Part shown: positions 1-7,468 of the stretch, piece after piece | Numbering within the stretch: position 1 is the first letter of the stretch | Layout of the letters: every line of letters starts with the position of its first letter | From: Fibrobacteria bacterium GUT307 | Lineage (GTDB): Bacteria > Fibrobacterota > Fibrobacteria > Fibrobacterales > Fibrobacteraceae | Direction: 5' to 3' | Assembly (NCBI GenBank): GCA_001462235.1 | Contig: LIUI01000018.1 | Location: forward strand, 1-38,576 | DNA: 38,576 nucleotides | Translations under genes and position numbers: made by a program | Notes under the pieces: model-generated | Told to the model about the DNA's origin: nothing | What the model saw: the letters and a program-made list of their open reading frames with translations, nothing else | The model's database searches: none

Positions 1-7
1 AATAAAC

Positions 8-33
8 TACCTCGCAGCAGAGACTGCGAGGTA
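8..33. repeat. IS end hairpin (transposase 3' side, RE)
   Basis: Perfect 10-bp stem at 8-17 and 24-33 with a 6-nt loop (CAGAGA). It sits 15 bases beyond the transposase stop codon. The stem base CGCAG/CTGCG is shared with the hairpin on the other side of the gene. In IS200/IS605 elements such subterminal hairpins are bound as single-stranded DNA by TnpA. It could also help end transcription of the transposase. Confidence 0.7.
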
Positions 34-48
34 TTGTAATCCGCAACC

Positions 49-504
49 TTAGTCAAATAGCGACAACTGCTGTGAATATATCTTTTTATACTCTTTTTCT
101 TTACCTTGCTCCCTAACATAATTTCCTACAGCGGTCTCATTGCCATGCCTGCCAACTGTGCCAACATAATAACCATCCGACCAAAATTCACCGCCCCATA
201 ACTTCTTTTTTACCTCTGGATATCGGGCAAATATTTCTTTTGCTGTTATACTTTTTACTGTTCGGATGATTTGGGTCGGGCTTATTTTAGGCACACTTTG
301 TATGAGAAAATGCACATGATCCTTGTCCGTTCCTATTTCCAAAAAACGTATATCATAACGCTTCTCTATTTCTTCGCATATTTCCTTTAGCCCTAAATCT
401 ACATCCTCGCTAAATACTACACGCCGATATTTCGCTGGACACACGAAATGATACAATAATACACTCACATTGTGTGATTTATGAATATATTCGCTCTCTG
501 CCAT
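49..504 (-). CDS. tnpA: IS200/IS605 family transposase TnpA (Y1 HUH)
   Basis: A 151-residue single-strand DNA transposase that cuts and rejoins hairpin-marked element ends. The HUH metal-binding motif is seen as H63-V64-H65 within DKDHVHFLIQ, and the presumed nucleophilic tyrosine is Y129 in NYVREQGKE. The motifs FWSDGYYVGTVG and the overall length match the canonical IS200 TnpA family, so the gene looks intact. It starts at an ATG and is flanked by the two end hairpins. It runs opposite to the truncated gene on its right. No tnpB partner is present. The call rests on family motifs and is firm. Confidence 0.95.
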   Translation of the reverse strand: MAESEYIHKSHNVSVLLYHFVCPAKYRRVVFSEDVDLGLKEICEEIEKRYDIRFLEIGTDKDHVHFLIQSVPKISPTQIIRTVKSITAKEIFARYPEVKKKLWGGEFWSDGYYVGTVGRHGNETAVGNYVREQGKEKEYKKIYSQQLSLFD

Positions 505-516
505 ACCCTAAGTTAC

Positions 517-545
517 TAATTTCGCAGCAGAGCTGCGGGGAATTA
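517..545. repeat. IS end hairpin (transposase 5' side, LE)
   Basis: Stem CGCAG/CTGCG (523-527 with 533-537) around a 5-nt loop, extended by TAATT/AATTA arms (517-521 with 541-545) with a 2-nt bulge. It shares its core with the hairpin at 8-33, lies 13 bases upstream of the tnpA start codon, and is best read as the left end of the element. Confidence 0.65.
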
Positions 546-1463
546 GACCCGAAGAGATTAAACTTGCCAAATGAATGCGAATTGCTGAATCCTTACAGGG
601 AAGTAGCAACCGGATTGAATGGCTCATATTTTTTTGACAGCTTGCCTGAACTTGCAAACTATGATTTGATTGCGCTGGAAACCAGAATAGATGGAGTGCT
701 ATACGGGCAATTCTATGTGCAAAGCAATGGGGTTTTAGGGATTTTCGGAGATATTGCAAAAGCACCATTGGGCATTTACGAAAATGCCATTTCGCTGGAG
801 GATGAATTTCGCCTGCTGAACGTGCCAGACACAGTTGCTCCAAATGAAAAAATATCGCTTGTGTTTTCAAAAGACATAAATAAATCCCGCATCAATAGCA
901 CGTCATTTTCCATAACGGGGATAAATTATGCGGTTGAAACAAGTTGGAAAGGAGAAAGAATATTGGAAATATTGCCAATAAACGGGCTTTGGAAAACAGA
1001 CGACACTATTAGTGTTTCAAATACGGTAAATTTGTATGCGACAGACGGAACGGTCATTCCGCCGGGCAATCTGGCGGCGGTTACGGTTACCAACGGAGCT
1101 TTGGGAGCCGTGTCTGAATTTCGGCTGGAAAATGCCGGAACCGGAACCGCATTGAATGCAGACATGGATTCTCTTAACTTGGATACCTTGCTTTCGCAAC
1201 GCAAAGGATTGGTTTTCCGCTGGAGCAAAGCATACAATGCCTCAAGCTATGCGATTTATGCTAAATGCGCAAACGAAATAAATTACACTCAAGTTGAAAC
1301 AAACTTATCTTTCGCTTCCGACACATCCGCCGTTTGGGAATATTCGCAGGTTTATTATTGCATGGAGAAAGGCAAGCAGGCTGCTTTCTTCGTGCAGGCC
1401 AGAAACGCAAGAGAACACGTTAACTCAGATTTCATCTACGTCACAGGGTACGTTTTTCCATGA
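546..1463 (+). pseudogene. 5'-truncated gene for an Ig-like/FN3-like surface protein
   Basis: An open frame runs out of the IS end and continues for about 305 codons to a stop at 1463. The part inside the IS (474-545) reads through the end hairpin and shows no start signal, so the original 5' part has probably been cut off or lies left of the window. The protein carries a stretch like a bacterial Ig/SbsA-type domain (NVPDTVAPNEKISLVFSKDIN and the following strands) and a later segment resembling a fibronectin type III fold (GLVFRWSKAYNASSYAIYA). Such domains are typical of exported or surface proteins. No signal peptide, catalytic motif or anchor is visible in what remains. It could still be expressed as a shortened protein; the function is unknown. 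Confidence 0.5.
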
Positions 1464-1487
1464 GAAAATTTCGGCTGGGACATTCAA

Positions 1488-2870
1488 TTAGCATAGAAGC
1501 GTATTGAAAACGCTTTTTGCAAATTCCGCTAAACTTGGGTCTCGTGCACCCATAAGTAAAACCACATCACCAGGCTTTGCTACGCTCGCTATTTTTTTAA
1601 AGCACTCTTCCCTGCTCGGAATAAAATTTGCATTGCAATTCTTTTCCCGCAAAGCGTTTGAAAGAATATCCGAATCAAAACTGCGGTCTGCTGTGCCTCC
1701 TGCGTAATATATAGAGCTAAACCACATTTCATCGTTTGGGCGCAAAGCTTGCGAAATTTCATTTATCAAATCGTCTTTCAAAAATTTTGTTGGACCAAAG
1801 CCATGAGGCTGGAACCATGCGAACACTCTTCCCTTTGCAAAATCCTGGCAAGAGCGAATGCTGGCCGCTATCTTTGCCGGATTGTGGGCATAGTCGTCCA
1901 CCAAAATAATTCCGCTTTTGCATTCGTAAATCTGGCTTCTGCGGTGGATGCCTTTCCAGCTTTTTAGAGCCGTTGCGCATTCTTCTAAAGACACTCCTGC
2001 AGATATGCAGGCGGCAACAGCGGCAAGGGCATTTTCTGCATTATGTTTGCCCGGCAGGGGCAAGTGAAAATTTGCGGATTTGCCGTTGCAAAAAATTTTG
2101 AATTCGGATGCAATTCCTTTTGCCGCGTAGTCCAAGCCTTTGACGGTGCAGGTCTCATTCCATCCAAATAGAATGGTTTTGGAATCCGCTAATTTTGCGG
2201 CTAGCGGATGCGATCCGTTTGCAATTAAAATTCCATTTGCTTTGCGAACATTGCCGGCAAATTCTTCAAAGAGATTTTCCAATTCGGAGATTTCCTTGTG
2301 GTCTTTGTCTATATTCAAAACCACTCCGATTTTTGGGCTATACCTCACAAGGGTTCCATCGCTTTCATCTGCCTCTGCAACCAGCCAGCCATTGCCGGCA
2401 ACGGCATTGCCTATTTTCCCTTGTTCTTCCAAAACGCTAAGGCCTGCACCGCTCAAAAGGCTAGGTTCTTTTTTGCATTCATTGAGTATGTGCCAAACCA
2501 AGCCTGTCACTGTGCTTTTTCCGCTAGTGCCGCTAATGGCTATGGTTTGGTTTTCAAGCGTGATTTTTGCCAGCAATTCGCTTCTGTGCATAATAGGAAT
2601 GTTCAGTTTTTGCGCAGCTTCTGTGTCTGGGTTTCCTGCTTCTATTGCTGTGCTTACAACAACTGCGCTCAAATTTTCATTTACGCCGCTTCCGTTTTGC
2701 AAAAAGCATTTTACGCCGGCTTCTTGGAGTTGTTTTTTGATTTTTTCGCCATCGCTGTTTGCAAAGCGTCTATCGGAACCACAGCATTCAACGCCTTTCC
2801 CAGCCAAGAACTGAGCAAGAGCACTCATTCCCACACCCGCAACGCCAACAAAAAAGTAAGATTTTGCCAT
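1488..2870 (-). CDS. MurC-family Mur ligase (MurC/Mpl-like)
   Basis: A 460-residue Mur ligase, the ATP-dependent family that adds amino acids or peptides to UDP-N-acetylmuramate in the cytoplasm. The N-terminal Rossmann motif VGVAGVGMSALA (about 8-19) is MurC-like. The ATP loop is GTSGKST (114-120), where MurC and Mpl normally have GTHGKTT. The central HNAENALAA and the C-terminal DDYAHNPAKI motifs are present, followed by QPHGFGPTKF. The gene stands alone, outside any murein cluster, so it may be a second MurC-like enzyme or an Mpl-type recycling ligase that attaches a whole tripeptide. The TATATT -10 element ends only 11 bases before the ATG and no Shine-Dalgarno is seen. Family membership is firm; substrate specificity is open. 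Confidence 0.85.
   Translation of the reverse strand: MAKSYFFVGVAGVGMSALAQFLAGKGVECCGSDRRFANSDGEKIKKQLQEAGVKCFLQNGSGVNENLSAVVVSTAIEAGNPDTEAAQKLNIPIMHRSELLAKITLENQTIAISGTSGKSTVTGLVWHILNECKKEPSLLSGAGLSVLEEQGKIGNAVAGNGWLVAEADESDGTLVRYSPKIGVVLNIDKDHKEISELENLFEEFAGNVRKANGILIANGSHPLAAKLADSKTILFGWNETCTVKGLDYAAKGIASEFKIFCNGKSANFHLPLPGKHNAENALAAVAACISAGVSLEECATALKSWKGIHRRSQIYECKSGIILVDDYAHNPAKIAASIRSCQDFAKGRVFAWFQPHGFGPTKFLKDDLINEISQALRPNDEMWFSSIYYAGGTADRSFDSDILSNALREKNCNANFIPSREECFKKIASVAKPGDVVLLMGARDPSLAEFAKSVFNTLLC
1497..1518 (+). terminator. Candidate intrinsic terminator of the truncated gene
   Basis: Six-bp stem AAGCGT/ACGCTT (1497-1502 with 1510-1515), 7-nt loop, then a T run ending at 1518, placed 34 bases after the stop codon of the upstream plus-strand gene. 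It lies inside the 3' end of the convergent ligase gene, so the stem is short and could be coincidental. Confidence 0.4.
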
Positions 2871-2881
2871 GAATTGAGTTG

Positions 2882-2891
2882 AATATAGAAA
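2882..2891 (-). promoter_or_regulatory. TTTCTATATT promoter element of the Mur ligase
   Basis: On the minus strand TTTCTATATT contains a near-consensus -10 (TATATT) whose last base is 11 nt from the ATG at 2870. No good -35 is seen at the normal spacing. Transcription would begin some 4-5 bases before the start codon, giving an almost leaderless message. The same 10-mer recurs in front of several other genes in the window. Confidence 0.6.
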
Positions 2892-2915
2892 GTTGACACA
2901 TCAAGCGATTTTCCC

Positions 2916-2944
2916 TTGACAAGCCTCAAAAAATTTTCTATATT
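2916..2944 (+). promoter_or_regulatory. Strong sigma-70-type promoter
   Basis: TTGACA at 2916-2921 (perfect -35), a 17-nt spacer, and TATATT at 2939-2944 (five of six matches to the -10 consensus), embedded in TTTCTATATT. It directly precedes the 31-codon basic protein gene and probably drives the rdgB-ddl operon. Confidence 0.85.
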
Positions 2945-2975
2945 TTTATACCTTAATACCTAAACGGAGAGCCGA

Positions 2976-3071
2976 ATGCCCTGCGGAAGAAAAAGAAAGA
3001 AGAGAAAAATCGCGACTCATAAGCGTAAAAAACGCCGTCGTCGCGATCGCCACAAGAAGAAACTTCGCTAG
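2976..3071 (+). CDS. 31-aa AURKAIP1/COX24-type basic protein (ribosomal protein-like)
   Basis: A 31-codon gene for a protein made almost wholly of Lys, Arg and His, with the core KIATHKRKKR. This matches the short bacterial proteins annotated as AURKAIP1/COX24 domain-containing, related to mitochondrial mS38 and mycobacterial bS22, both small-subunit ribosomal proteins. A GGAG Shine-Dalgarno lies at 2966-2969, 6 bases before the ATG, and a very strong promoter is directly upstream, as expected for an abundant ribosomal component. It heads the operon, and rdgB starts 11 bases after its stop. Ribosome association is inferred from the family. It is short enough to be missed by automatic gene callers. 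Confidence 0.85.
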   Translation: MPCGRKRKKRKIATHKRKKRRRRDRHKKKLR

Positions 3072-3082
3072 TACGGGCTTCT

Positions 3083-3694
3083 ATGCCTCAAAGTGTAGTT
3101 ATTGCTACCGGCAATGCTGGCAAAGTTAGTGAATTTTGCGCTATCCTCAAAGATAGCGCATTTTCCTTTTTAGCATCAAAAGATGTGGGATTTTCAAAAG
3201 AAGTAGAAGAAAATGCAAGCACATTTAAAGGGAACGCAGAAATTAAAGCAAAAGCCGTCTGGGAGCACGTAGCCGCTAAATACCAAAATTATTGGGTTGT
3301 AGCAGACGACTCAGGCTTAGAGGTGGAGGCTTTGAACGGTGCGCCTGGGGTTTTTTCTGCACGATATGCTGGGGAGAATGCCACAAATGTAGAACGCTAC
3401 ACAAAATTGCTCAAAGAACTAGAAGGCGTAAATAACAGAAAAGCCAGATTTGTTTGCTACCTTTGCCTTATAAGGCCGGGCAAAATGCCCGAATTTTTTG
3501 AAGGAGAATGCAAGGGCAGTATTTTAACCGCTCCAAGAGGCAATGGCGGCTTTGGCTATGACCCTGTGTTTTTGCCAGAAGGCTACAATAAAGGCTTTGG
3601 CGAAATTAGCGACACAGAAAAAAACACCCTGAGCCACAGGGGCAGGGCTATAAGAAATATGCTAGCAAAGCTAAACTCAGAGGCTCTAACATGA
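3083..3694 (+). CDS. rdgB: XTP/dITP diphosphatase (non-canonical purine NTPase)
   Basis: A 203-residue house-cleaning pyrophosphatase that hydrolyses dITP, XTP and related deaminated purine nucleotides to monophosphates, keeping them out of DNA and RNA. The substrate-binding N-terminus IATGNAGKVSEF, the acidic motif VADDSGLEVEAL with the following GAPGVFSARYAG, and the GGFGYDPVF and SHRGRA motifs are all present, and the length is normal. It starts 11 bases after the small ribosomal-type gene and overlaps the next gene by ATGA, so it is part of one operon. The assignment is firm. Confidence 0.95.
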   Translation: MPQSVVIATGNAGKVSEFCAILKDSAFSFLASKDVGFSKEVEENASTFKGNAEIKAKAVWEHVAAKYQNYWVVADDSGLEVEALNGAPGVFSARYAGENATNVERYTKLLKELEGVNNRKARFVCYLCLIRPGKMPEFFEGECKGSILTAPRGNGGFGYDPVFLPEGYNKGFGEISDTEKNTLSHRGRAIRNMLAKLNSEALT

Positions 3695-4113
3695 CCGCAA
3701 TCTCTTGGAATAACATTATATGGCAGGCAATAGAAAAGCTCAAAAATGTATTTGAGAGCAGAATAAGCAAAAGCTCTGATATTGATAGTGTTTTTAAAAC
3801 CTGCGAAAAAGAACTATTTAAACTAAAAACCCCCGTAAGGGAAATAGATCTTAGGCTCTTTGCCCTTGCGCTATACTGCGATAAGGTATATAATTATCAT
3901 TTTTTCAAATCTGCCGCTTTTTCACGCTTTAGCGAAGCTTTGAATTTTTCTTGCTTTGAGCACACGGCAAAAAGGCTAATCAAAGAAAATAACCCAGCCA
4001 TGATAGTGTTTTGGGTTATCCTTAGGCTGTCTTTTGTCAATTCCGTTCCGCAAAGCACTTATTTGCCTTTAGAAAAGAAAATGAAATATAAATCCTTGAG
4101 TTTACTATATTAA
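3691..4113 (+). CDS. Hypothetical protein (140 aa)
   Basis: I do not recognise this protein. It is about 140 residues, with mixed charge and no signal peptide or clear transmembrane segment. Its sequence suggests a largely helical fold, with a Phe/Tyr-rich middle (YCDKVYNYHFFKSAAFSRF). Its ATG overlaps the rdgB stop as ATGA, so it is translationally coupled, and the following gene begins 23 bases after its stop. The position between rdgB and cell-wall genes suggests a conserved lineage-specific operon member, but no function can be read from the sequence. Confidence 0.75.
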   Translation: MTAISWNNIIWQAIEKLKNVFESRISKSSDIDSVFKTCEKELFKLKTPVREIDLRLFALALYCDKVYNYHFFKSAAFSRFSEALNFSCFEHTAKRLIKENNPAMIVFWVILRLSFVNSVPQSTYLPLEKKMKYKSLSLLY

Positions 4114-4136
4114 CCCTTCAGTACAGGAAAAAGATT

Positions 4137-4541
4137 ATGGTATTTGCTTTTATTTGCGACACACACTTTCAAAAGAAAGTATCTGGGGTTCTGGTCAATG
4201 GAGAGATTCCAAACCATAAAATTGTAACCTTAACCGCAAACGATTTTTTAGCCAGCGGTAAGTTGCCAGAAGACATCTCCGGCGTTATAGTAGAAAAAGC
4301 TACTTGGCAAAAGAATTTCAGTTTGTTCCGCTACTTTGGGTTGTTGCCCCTGTTGGAAAAACAATGCCTTGCCTTTGTTGCAAACATCCCATCGGAATTC
4401 AAGGGCCGCGTAGCCATGAAAAACAAGGAATTCTTAATTCCAAACAGCATTGGCGCAGAAGAAGCCGGAACTCTGCTCACCCGTTTGCTGGAGCTTCCAC
4501 CCCCGGCATTCACGCACCCAAAATCAAGGGCTATAGCGTAG
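4137..4541 (+). CDS. Hypothetical protein (134 aa)
   Basis: Not recognised. The 134-residue product looks cytoplasmic, with alternating hydrophobic and charged stretches (VFAFICDTHF, IVTLTAND, ISGVIVEKATW) suggestive of an alpha/beta fold loosely like a response-regulator receiver, though no phosphoacceptor pattern can be confirmed. It ends with a Pro-rich segment (LELPPPAFTHPK). Its stop TAG is separated from the ATG of the LysM-M23 peptidase by one base, so the two are almost certainly co-translated and may be functionally linked. Function unknown. Confidence 0.75.
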   Translation: MVFAFICDTHFQKKVSGVLVNGEIPNHKIVTLTANDFLASGKLPEDISGVIVEKATWQKNFSLFRYFGLLPLLEKQCLAFVANIPSEFKGRVAMKNKEFLIPNSIGAEEAGTLLTRLLELPPPAFTHPKSRAIA

Positions 4542-4542
4542 C

Positions 4543-5787
4543 ATGAAAAAAACCACGCTTGATGCCATTTTAGACAAAGCGTGTTTTTTTGGTTTGCGGA
4601 GCTTTAAGAGAGAAACGCTGGCTACTGCCTTGCCCAAACTGCAAGACGGTAAAACGGGGCTTTTAATAGAATTAAAAAACAACTCGCTTTTTGAGCGAAA
4701 CGCTTTTGCAGATACCTCAATTATCCCAGATTTTAAGGAAAAAGAAAATTGGAAAATAATTCCAAGCGAATTGGATTTTGAATATCCAAGCGAAAAGGAA
4801 AAATGGGTTAATTGCTATGCAAATATAAGCATGTTAAAGAGAAAATTTGCAAGAATTACCGTGCTGCTGCCACAAGAAAAAAACGATGCCATTGCGGGCA
4901 TTGAAAATTCCTGCGTTGCGGTTTTTAGCGAAAGCGATTTGCAAAAAGCAGAGATAAACGATTTGCTAAAGCTAAAAATAGCAGAGATGAATATTTTACA
5001 AACACCTTTATTTTTATCTGCAAAATATGCGTGGATTTTTACCGTGCTACTGTGTGCCCTGCCTTTTTTTATAGCAACCAAGCCAACAGAAGAGGTGAGC
5101 AATTTACGGAATATCACAAATGATGTGCAAAAATATTCAGAAAAAGGAGATATAGTTCATGTTTTTAAAAGCGGGGAATCCCTAAAGCAAATAGCACGTT
5201 TTGCAATAGGCAAATATAATACCCTTGTGAGCACAGAAGCTATGATAAAGGAATATTTAAAAAGCAACGAGCTATCCCTAGACAGCAAAATAAATCCCGG
5301 AGATACCTTGCGGCTAAAACTCCCTACTTTCAATAATCCGCACCATAAATCCGCACAAGGAGCATGGATTTATTTCACAGGGCTTTTGAACGATAGCCTG
5401 GCATACATCACGGAACTTTACAACGTAAAGAATGCAAATATGCGGCGGCACGATGGAATAGATGTAGGGGCAAGCAGCGGAACACGCATTTTAGCACCGT
5501 TTAGCGGAACAGCTTGGACTATGGAAGACACTCGCGGCGGTTTGATGATAGCAGTAGCAAGAGAAAAAGACTTGCTGGTTTTTATGCACTGCGAACAGAG
5601 ATTTTACTTAAACGGGCAAGCGGTTATGGAAGGTGACCCTATAGCATCTGTTGGAACAAGCGGGCATACCACAGGGCCACACGTGCACATTACCGCAGGG
5701 AAAATAACACCAAAAGGGGAACGCAGCATTGGCAATGTAAGGTACAGTGTTATAGACCCTTTTGAATGGTATAAGGAGATTATATGA
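4543..5787 (+). CDS. Membrane-anchored LysM-M23 metallopeptidase
   Basis: A 414-residue envelope protein with four parts: a cytoplasmic N-terminal region (1-160) of unknown fold; one transmembrane helix (about 161-178, YAWIFTVLLCALPFFIA); a LysM-like peptidoglycan-binding segment (about 204-259, ending INPGDTLRLKLP); and an M23/LytM domain (about 300-385). Zinc ligands are visible as H303 and D307 in RRHDGIDVGA and H382 in GPHVHI, with H380 also catalytic, so the enzyme should be an active endopeptidase that cuts peptide cross-links in the periplasm. It overlaps ddl by ATGA. The large cytoplasmic domain is unusual for this family and could be a regulatory input. Confidence 0.9.
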   Translation: MKKTTLDAILDKACFFGLRSFKRETLATALPKLQDGKTGLLIELKNNSLFERNAFADTSIIPDFKEKENWKIIPSELDFEYPSEKEKWVNCYANISMLKRKFARITVLLPQEKNDAIAGIENSCVAVFSESDLQKAEINDLLKLKIAEMNILQTPLFLSAKYAWIFTVLLCALPFFIATKPTEEVSNLRNITNDVQKYSEKGDIVHVFKSGESLKQIARFAIGKYNTLVSTEAMIKEYLKSNELSLDSKINPGDTLRLKLPTFNNPHHKSAQGAWIYFTGLLNDSLAYITELYNVKNANMRRHDGIDVGASSGTRILAPFSGTAWTMEDTRGGLMIAVAREKDLLVFMHCEQRFYLNGQAVMEGDPIASVGTSGHTTGPHVHITAGKITPKGERSIGNVRYSVIDPFEWYKEII

Positions 5788-6818
5788 GAAAAATAGTTTT
5801 TGTATTTATGGGCGGCCCAAGTTCCGAATATTCAGTTTCTCTTTCTAGCGGAACAGGAATAGTAAGAGCCTTGGATGCCCGCAAATATGCGGTGCATCCG
5901 GCGTTAATTGGCAAAGACGGAGAATGGGCTTGGAGCGATAAACCGCTCACTCCATATCAAAGCCAAAATTTCAGCGTAAATTTTTTTGCCGACATGAAAA
6001 AAAAATTGCACCCATCGCTGGAAGAATTAAAGCCAATGGATATAGCTTTCATAGCCTTGCACGGCCGCTTTGGAGAAGACGGCCATATTCAAGCTATGCT
6101 TGATTACGCAGGCATTCCATACACAGGCAGCGGACTGCTCTCCAGCGCGCTTGCTATGGATAAAATAAAGAGCAAGGAAATTTACAGGGTAAACGGCATT
6201 CCAACTGCAGATTTCAGGGTTTGGCAAAAGGAAAATTTTTCAAAAGAGTTAATAGAAGAGGCATTTGAAAATCTCGGTTCGCCGCTTGTGATTAAAGACC
6301 CGCTCGGAGGTTCTTCGCTAGACATGGGCTTTGCAAAATCCGTTGAAGAAGCAAGCGAACTATGCAAAAGGCTTTTTGAAAAAAGCGGCAAACTTTTGGC
6401 AGAGCAGTTTATAGCCGGTGCCGAAGCCAGTTGCGGTTATATTGAAGGTTGCGAACCTTTGCCCCCAACAGAAGTGAGAATGACAACAAGGGAATATTTT
6501 GATTTTGACGCAAAGTATAACGGTGCGGTTTTAGAAATTACCCCCGCAGAATTCCCCACAGACTTGACAAAAGAAATTCAAGACGTAGTTCGCAAAGCCC
6601 ACTATGCCCTTGATTGCGAGGTGTATAGCCGCACAGATGTTCGCATAGACAAAGACGGCAAACTCTTTGTGCTGGAAACAAATACCCTCCCCGGCATGAC
6701 CCCTACATCCTTTTTGCCGCAACAAGCAAAGCATATAGGCATGGATTATCCGGCCTTGGCAGAGGCATTGCTGGAAAAAAGTTTAACAAAGCCTATATTC
6801 AACACATATCGTTGCTAG
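5784..6818 (+). CDS. ddl: D-alanine--D-alanine ligase
   Basis: A 344-residue ATP-grasp enzyme that makes the D-Ala-D-Ala dipeptide for peptidoglycan. Family motifs are GGPSSEYSVS (10-19), HGRFGEDG (93-100), GSGLLSSALAMDK (115-127) and ETNTLPGMTPTS (298-309, with E298 and N300 as metal ligands). It is the last gene of the plus-strand operon and is translationally coupled to the LysM-M23 peptidase. The C-terminus is odd: the last 61-bp block of normal ddl sequence (6736-6796) is repeated at 13209-13269, where it is followed by an in-frame MGR-stop. Here it continues instead as IFNTYRC-stop. The present tail therefore appears to have been replaced by islet DNA. The catalytic core is untouched. 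Confidence 0.95.
   Translation: MRKIVFVFMGGPSSEYSVSLSSGTGIVRALDARKYAVHPALIGKDGEWAWSDKPLTPYQSQNFSVNFFADMKKKLHPSLEELKPMDIAFIALHGRFGEDGHIQAMLDYAGIPYTGSGLLSSALAMDKIKSKEIYRVNGIPTADFRVWQKENFSKELIEEAFENLGSPLVIKDPLGGSSLDMGFAKSVEEASELCKRLFEKSGKLLAEQFIAGAEASCGYIEGCEPLPPTEVRMTTREYFDFDAKYNGAVLEITPAEFPTDLTKEIQDVVRKAHYALDCEVYSRTDVRIDKDGKLFVLETNTLPGMTPTSFLPQQAKHIGMDYPALAEALLEKSLTKPIFNTYRC
6736..6796 (+). repeat. 61-bp direct repeat, left copy (ddl 3' end)
   Basis: 61 bases inside the ddl 3' end, running from TAGGCATGGATTA to AAAGCCTAT. They recur in the same orientation at 13209-13269 with two differences (T/C and G/T). Together the copies bracket the four-gene minus-strand islet. Both differences are silent in the ddl frame (TAT/TAC, CCG/CCT). 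Confidence 0.95.
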
Positions 6819-6837
6819 TTTTTGTAAAAAGGCTTGT

Positions 6838-7464
6838 TTATTTTATTTCTCTTATAAGCCAGTTTAGCCCATCAGGAACTTTGCTTAAATCGGTGGTATG
6901 CGTGCTTTCATCATTGGTACCTCTGGTATAAATTTTATTCCAGCCTTTTTTCGCTTCAATTTTGTATTCTAAACCGCTAATTCTGGTGGCCTTTGAGAAA
7001 TACCAATACCGAATTACATGATATGTGCCATCATTCTGTATTTTTGTATAATCTAGATTGCCTATATGCTGTCCGTTATTTAAAAGCCTCAGTGGGTTCG
7101 TGTAAAACCATACTTCCGCACCAAGCGGTTCAATATCCAGACCCGCTGGCACAGATTCCAATTTACTCAGGAAACGAGAATCTACATTTGCCGGCAAGTC
7201 CAAGTATATTTCCCCGTTGCTCATAGTTCCAACCTCAAGCATTGCATCTTCGGTCAGTACAAGCTGGCCGCTACTGTTGCGTTCTTCCGCCATATAAATC
7301 TTACCACTACCTGCGTATGGATTTCCAACTTCGTTATCATCGTTAATTACAACCTGCCCGTTCTCTGCCAGAGAATTGGATGTCGGATTGCCGCCGTCGC
7401 CGGAACAAGACACACAAAGCGGAGCAAGCAATGCAACGGATAAAGAAAAGAGCGAATGTTTCAT
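6838..7464 (-). CDS. Lipoprotein of unknown function
   Basis: A 208-residue exported protein. The N-terminus MKHSLFSLSVALLAPLCVSC is a lipoprotein signal peptide with a CVSC lipobox, followed by a Gly/Asn/Ser-rich linker. The mature part is rich in beta-strand-forming and aromatic residues. No catalytic motif is recognised. It is the last gene of the islet operon; its ATG lies 4 bases after the PDZ gene stop, so it is likely translationally coupled. An envelope-attached partner of the upstream lipase and PDZ proteins is a reasonable guess from context only. Confidence 0.8.
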   Translation of the reverse strand: MKHSLFSLSVALLAPLCVSCSGDGGNPTSNSLAENGQVVINDDNEVGNPYAGSGKIYMAEERNSSGQLVLTEDAMLEVGTMSNGEIYLDLPANVDSRFLSKLESVPAGLDIEPLGAEVWFYTNPLRLLNNGQHIGNLDYTKIQNDGTYHVIRYWYFSKATRISGLEYKIEAKKGWNKIYTRGTNDESTHTTDLSKVPDGLNWLIREIK

Positions 7465-7468
7465 GCGG

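Larger units (their letters stand above)
8..545 (-). mobile_element. IS200/IS605-type insertion sequence, single-gene
   Basis: A single small transposase gene lies between two imperfectly related hairpins, one at 8-33 beyond its 3' end and one at 517-545 beyond its 5' end. Both hairpins share the core stem CGCAG/CTGCG with a CAGAG-type loop, as expected for the left and right ends recognised by a Y1 transposase. No tnpB accessory gene is visible. The outer cleavage sites cannot be fixed from one copy, so the limits are those of the hairpins. The element abuts a 5'-truncated gene on the opposite strand. Confidence 0.75.

Noticed and set aside
6784-6840. Terminator formed by AACAAAGCCT and AGGCTTGTT around the ddl end
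   Set aside because: The arms are imperfect and separated by over 30 bases, so the structure would be weak; not listed.
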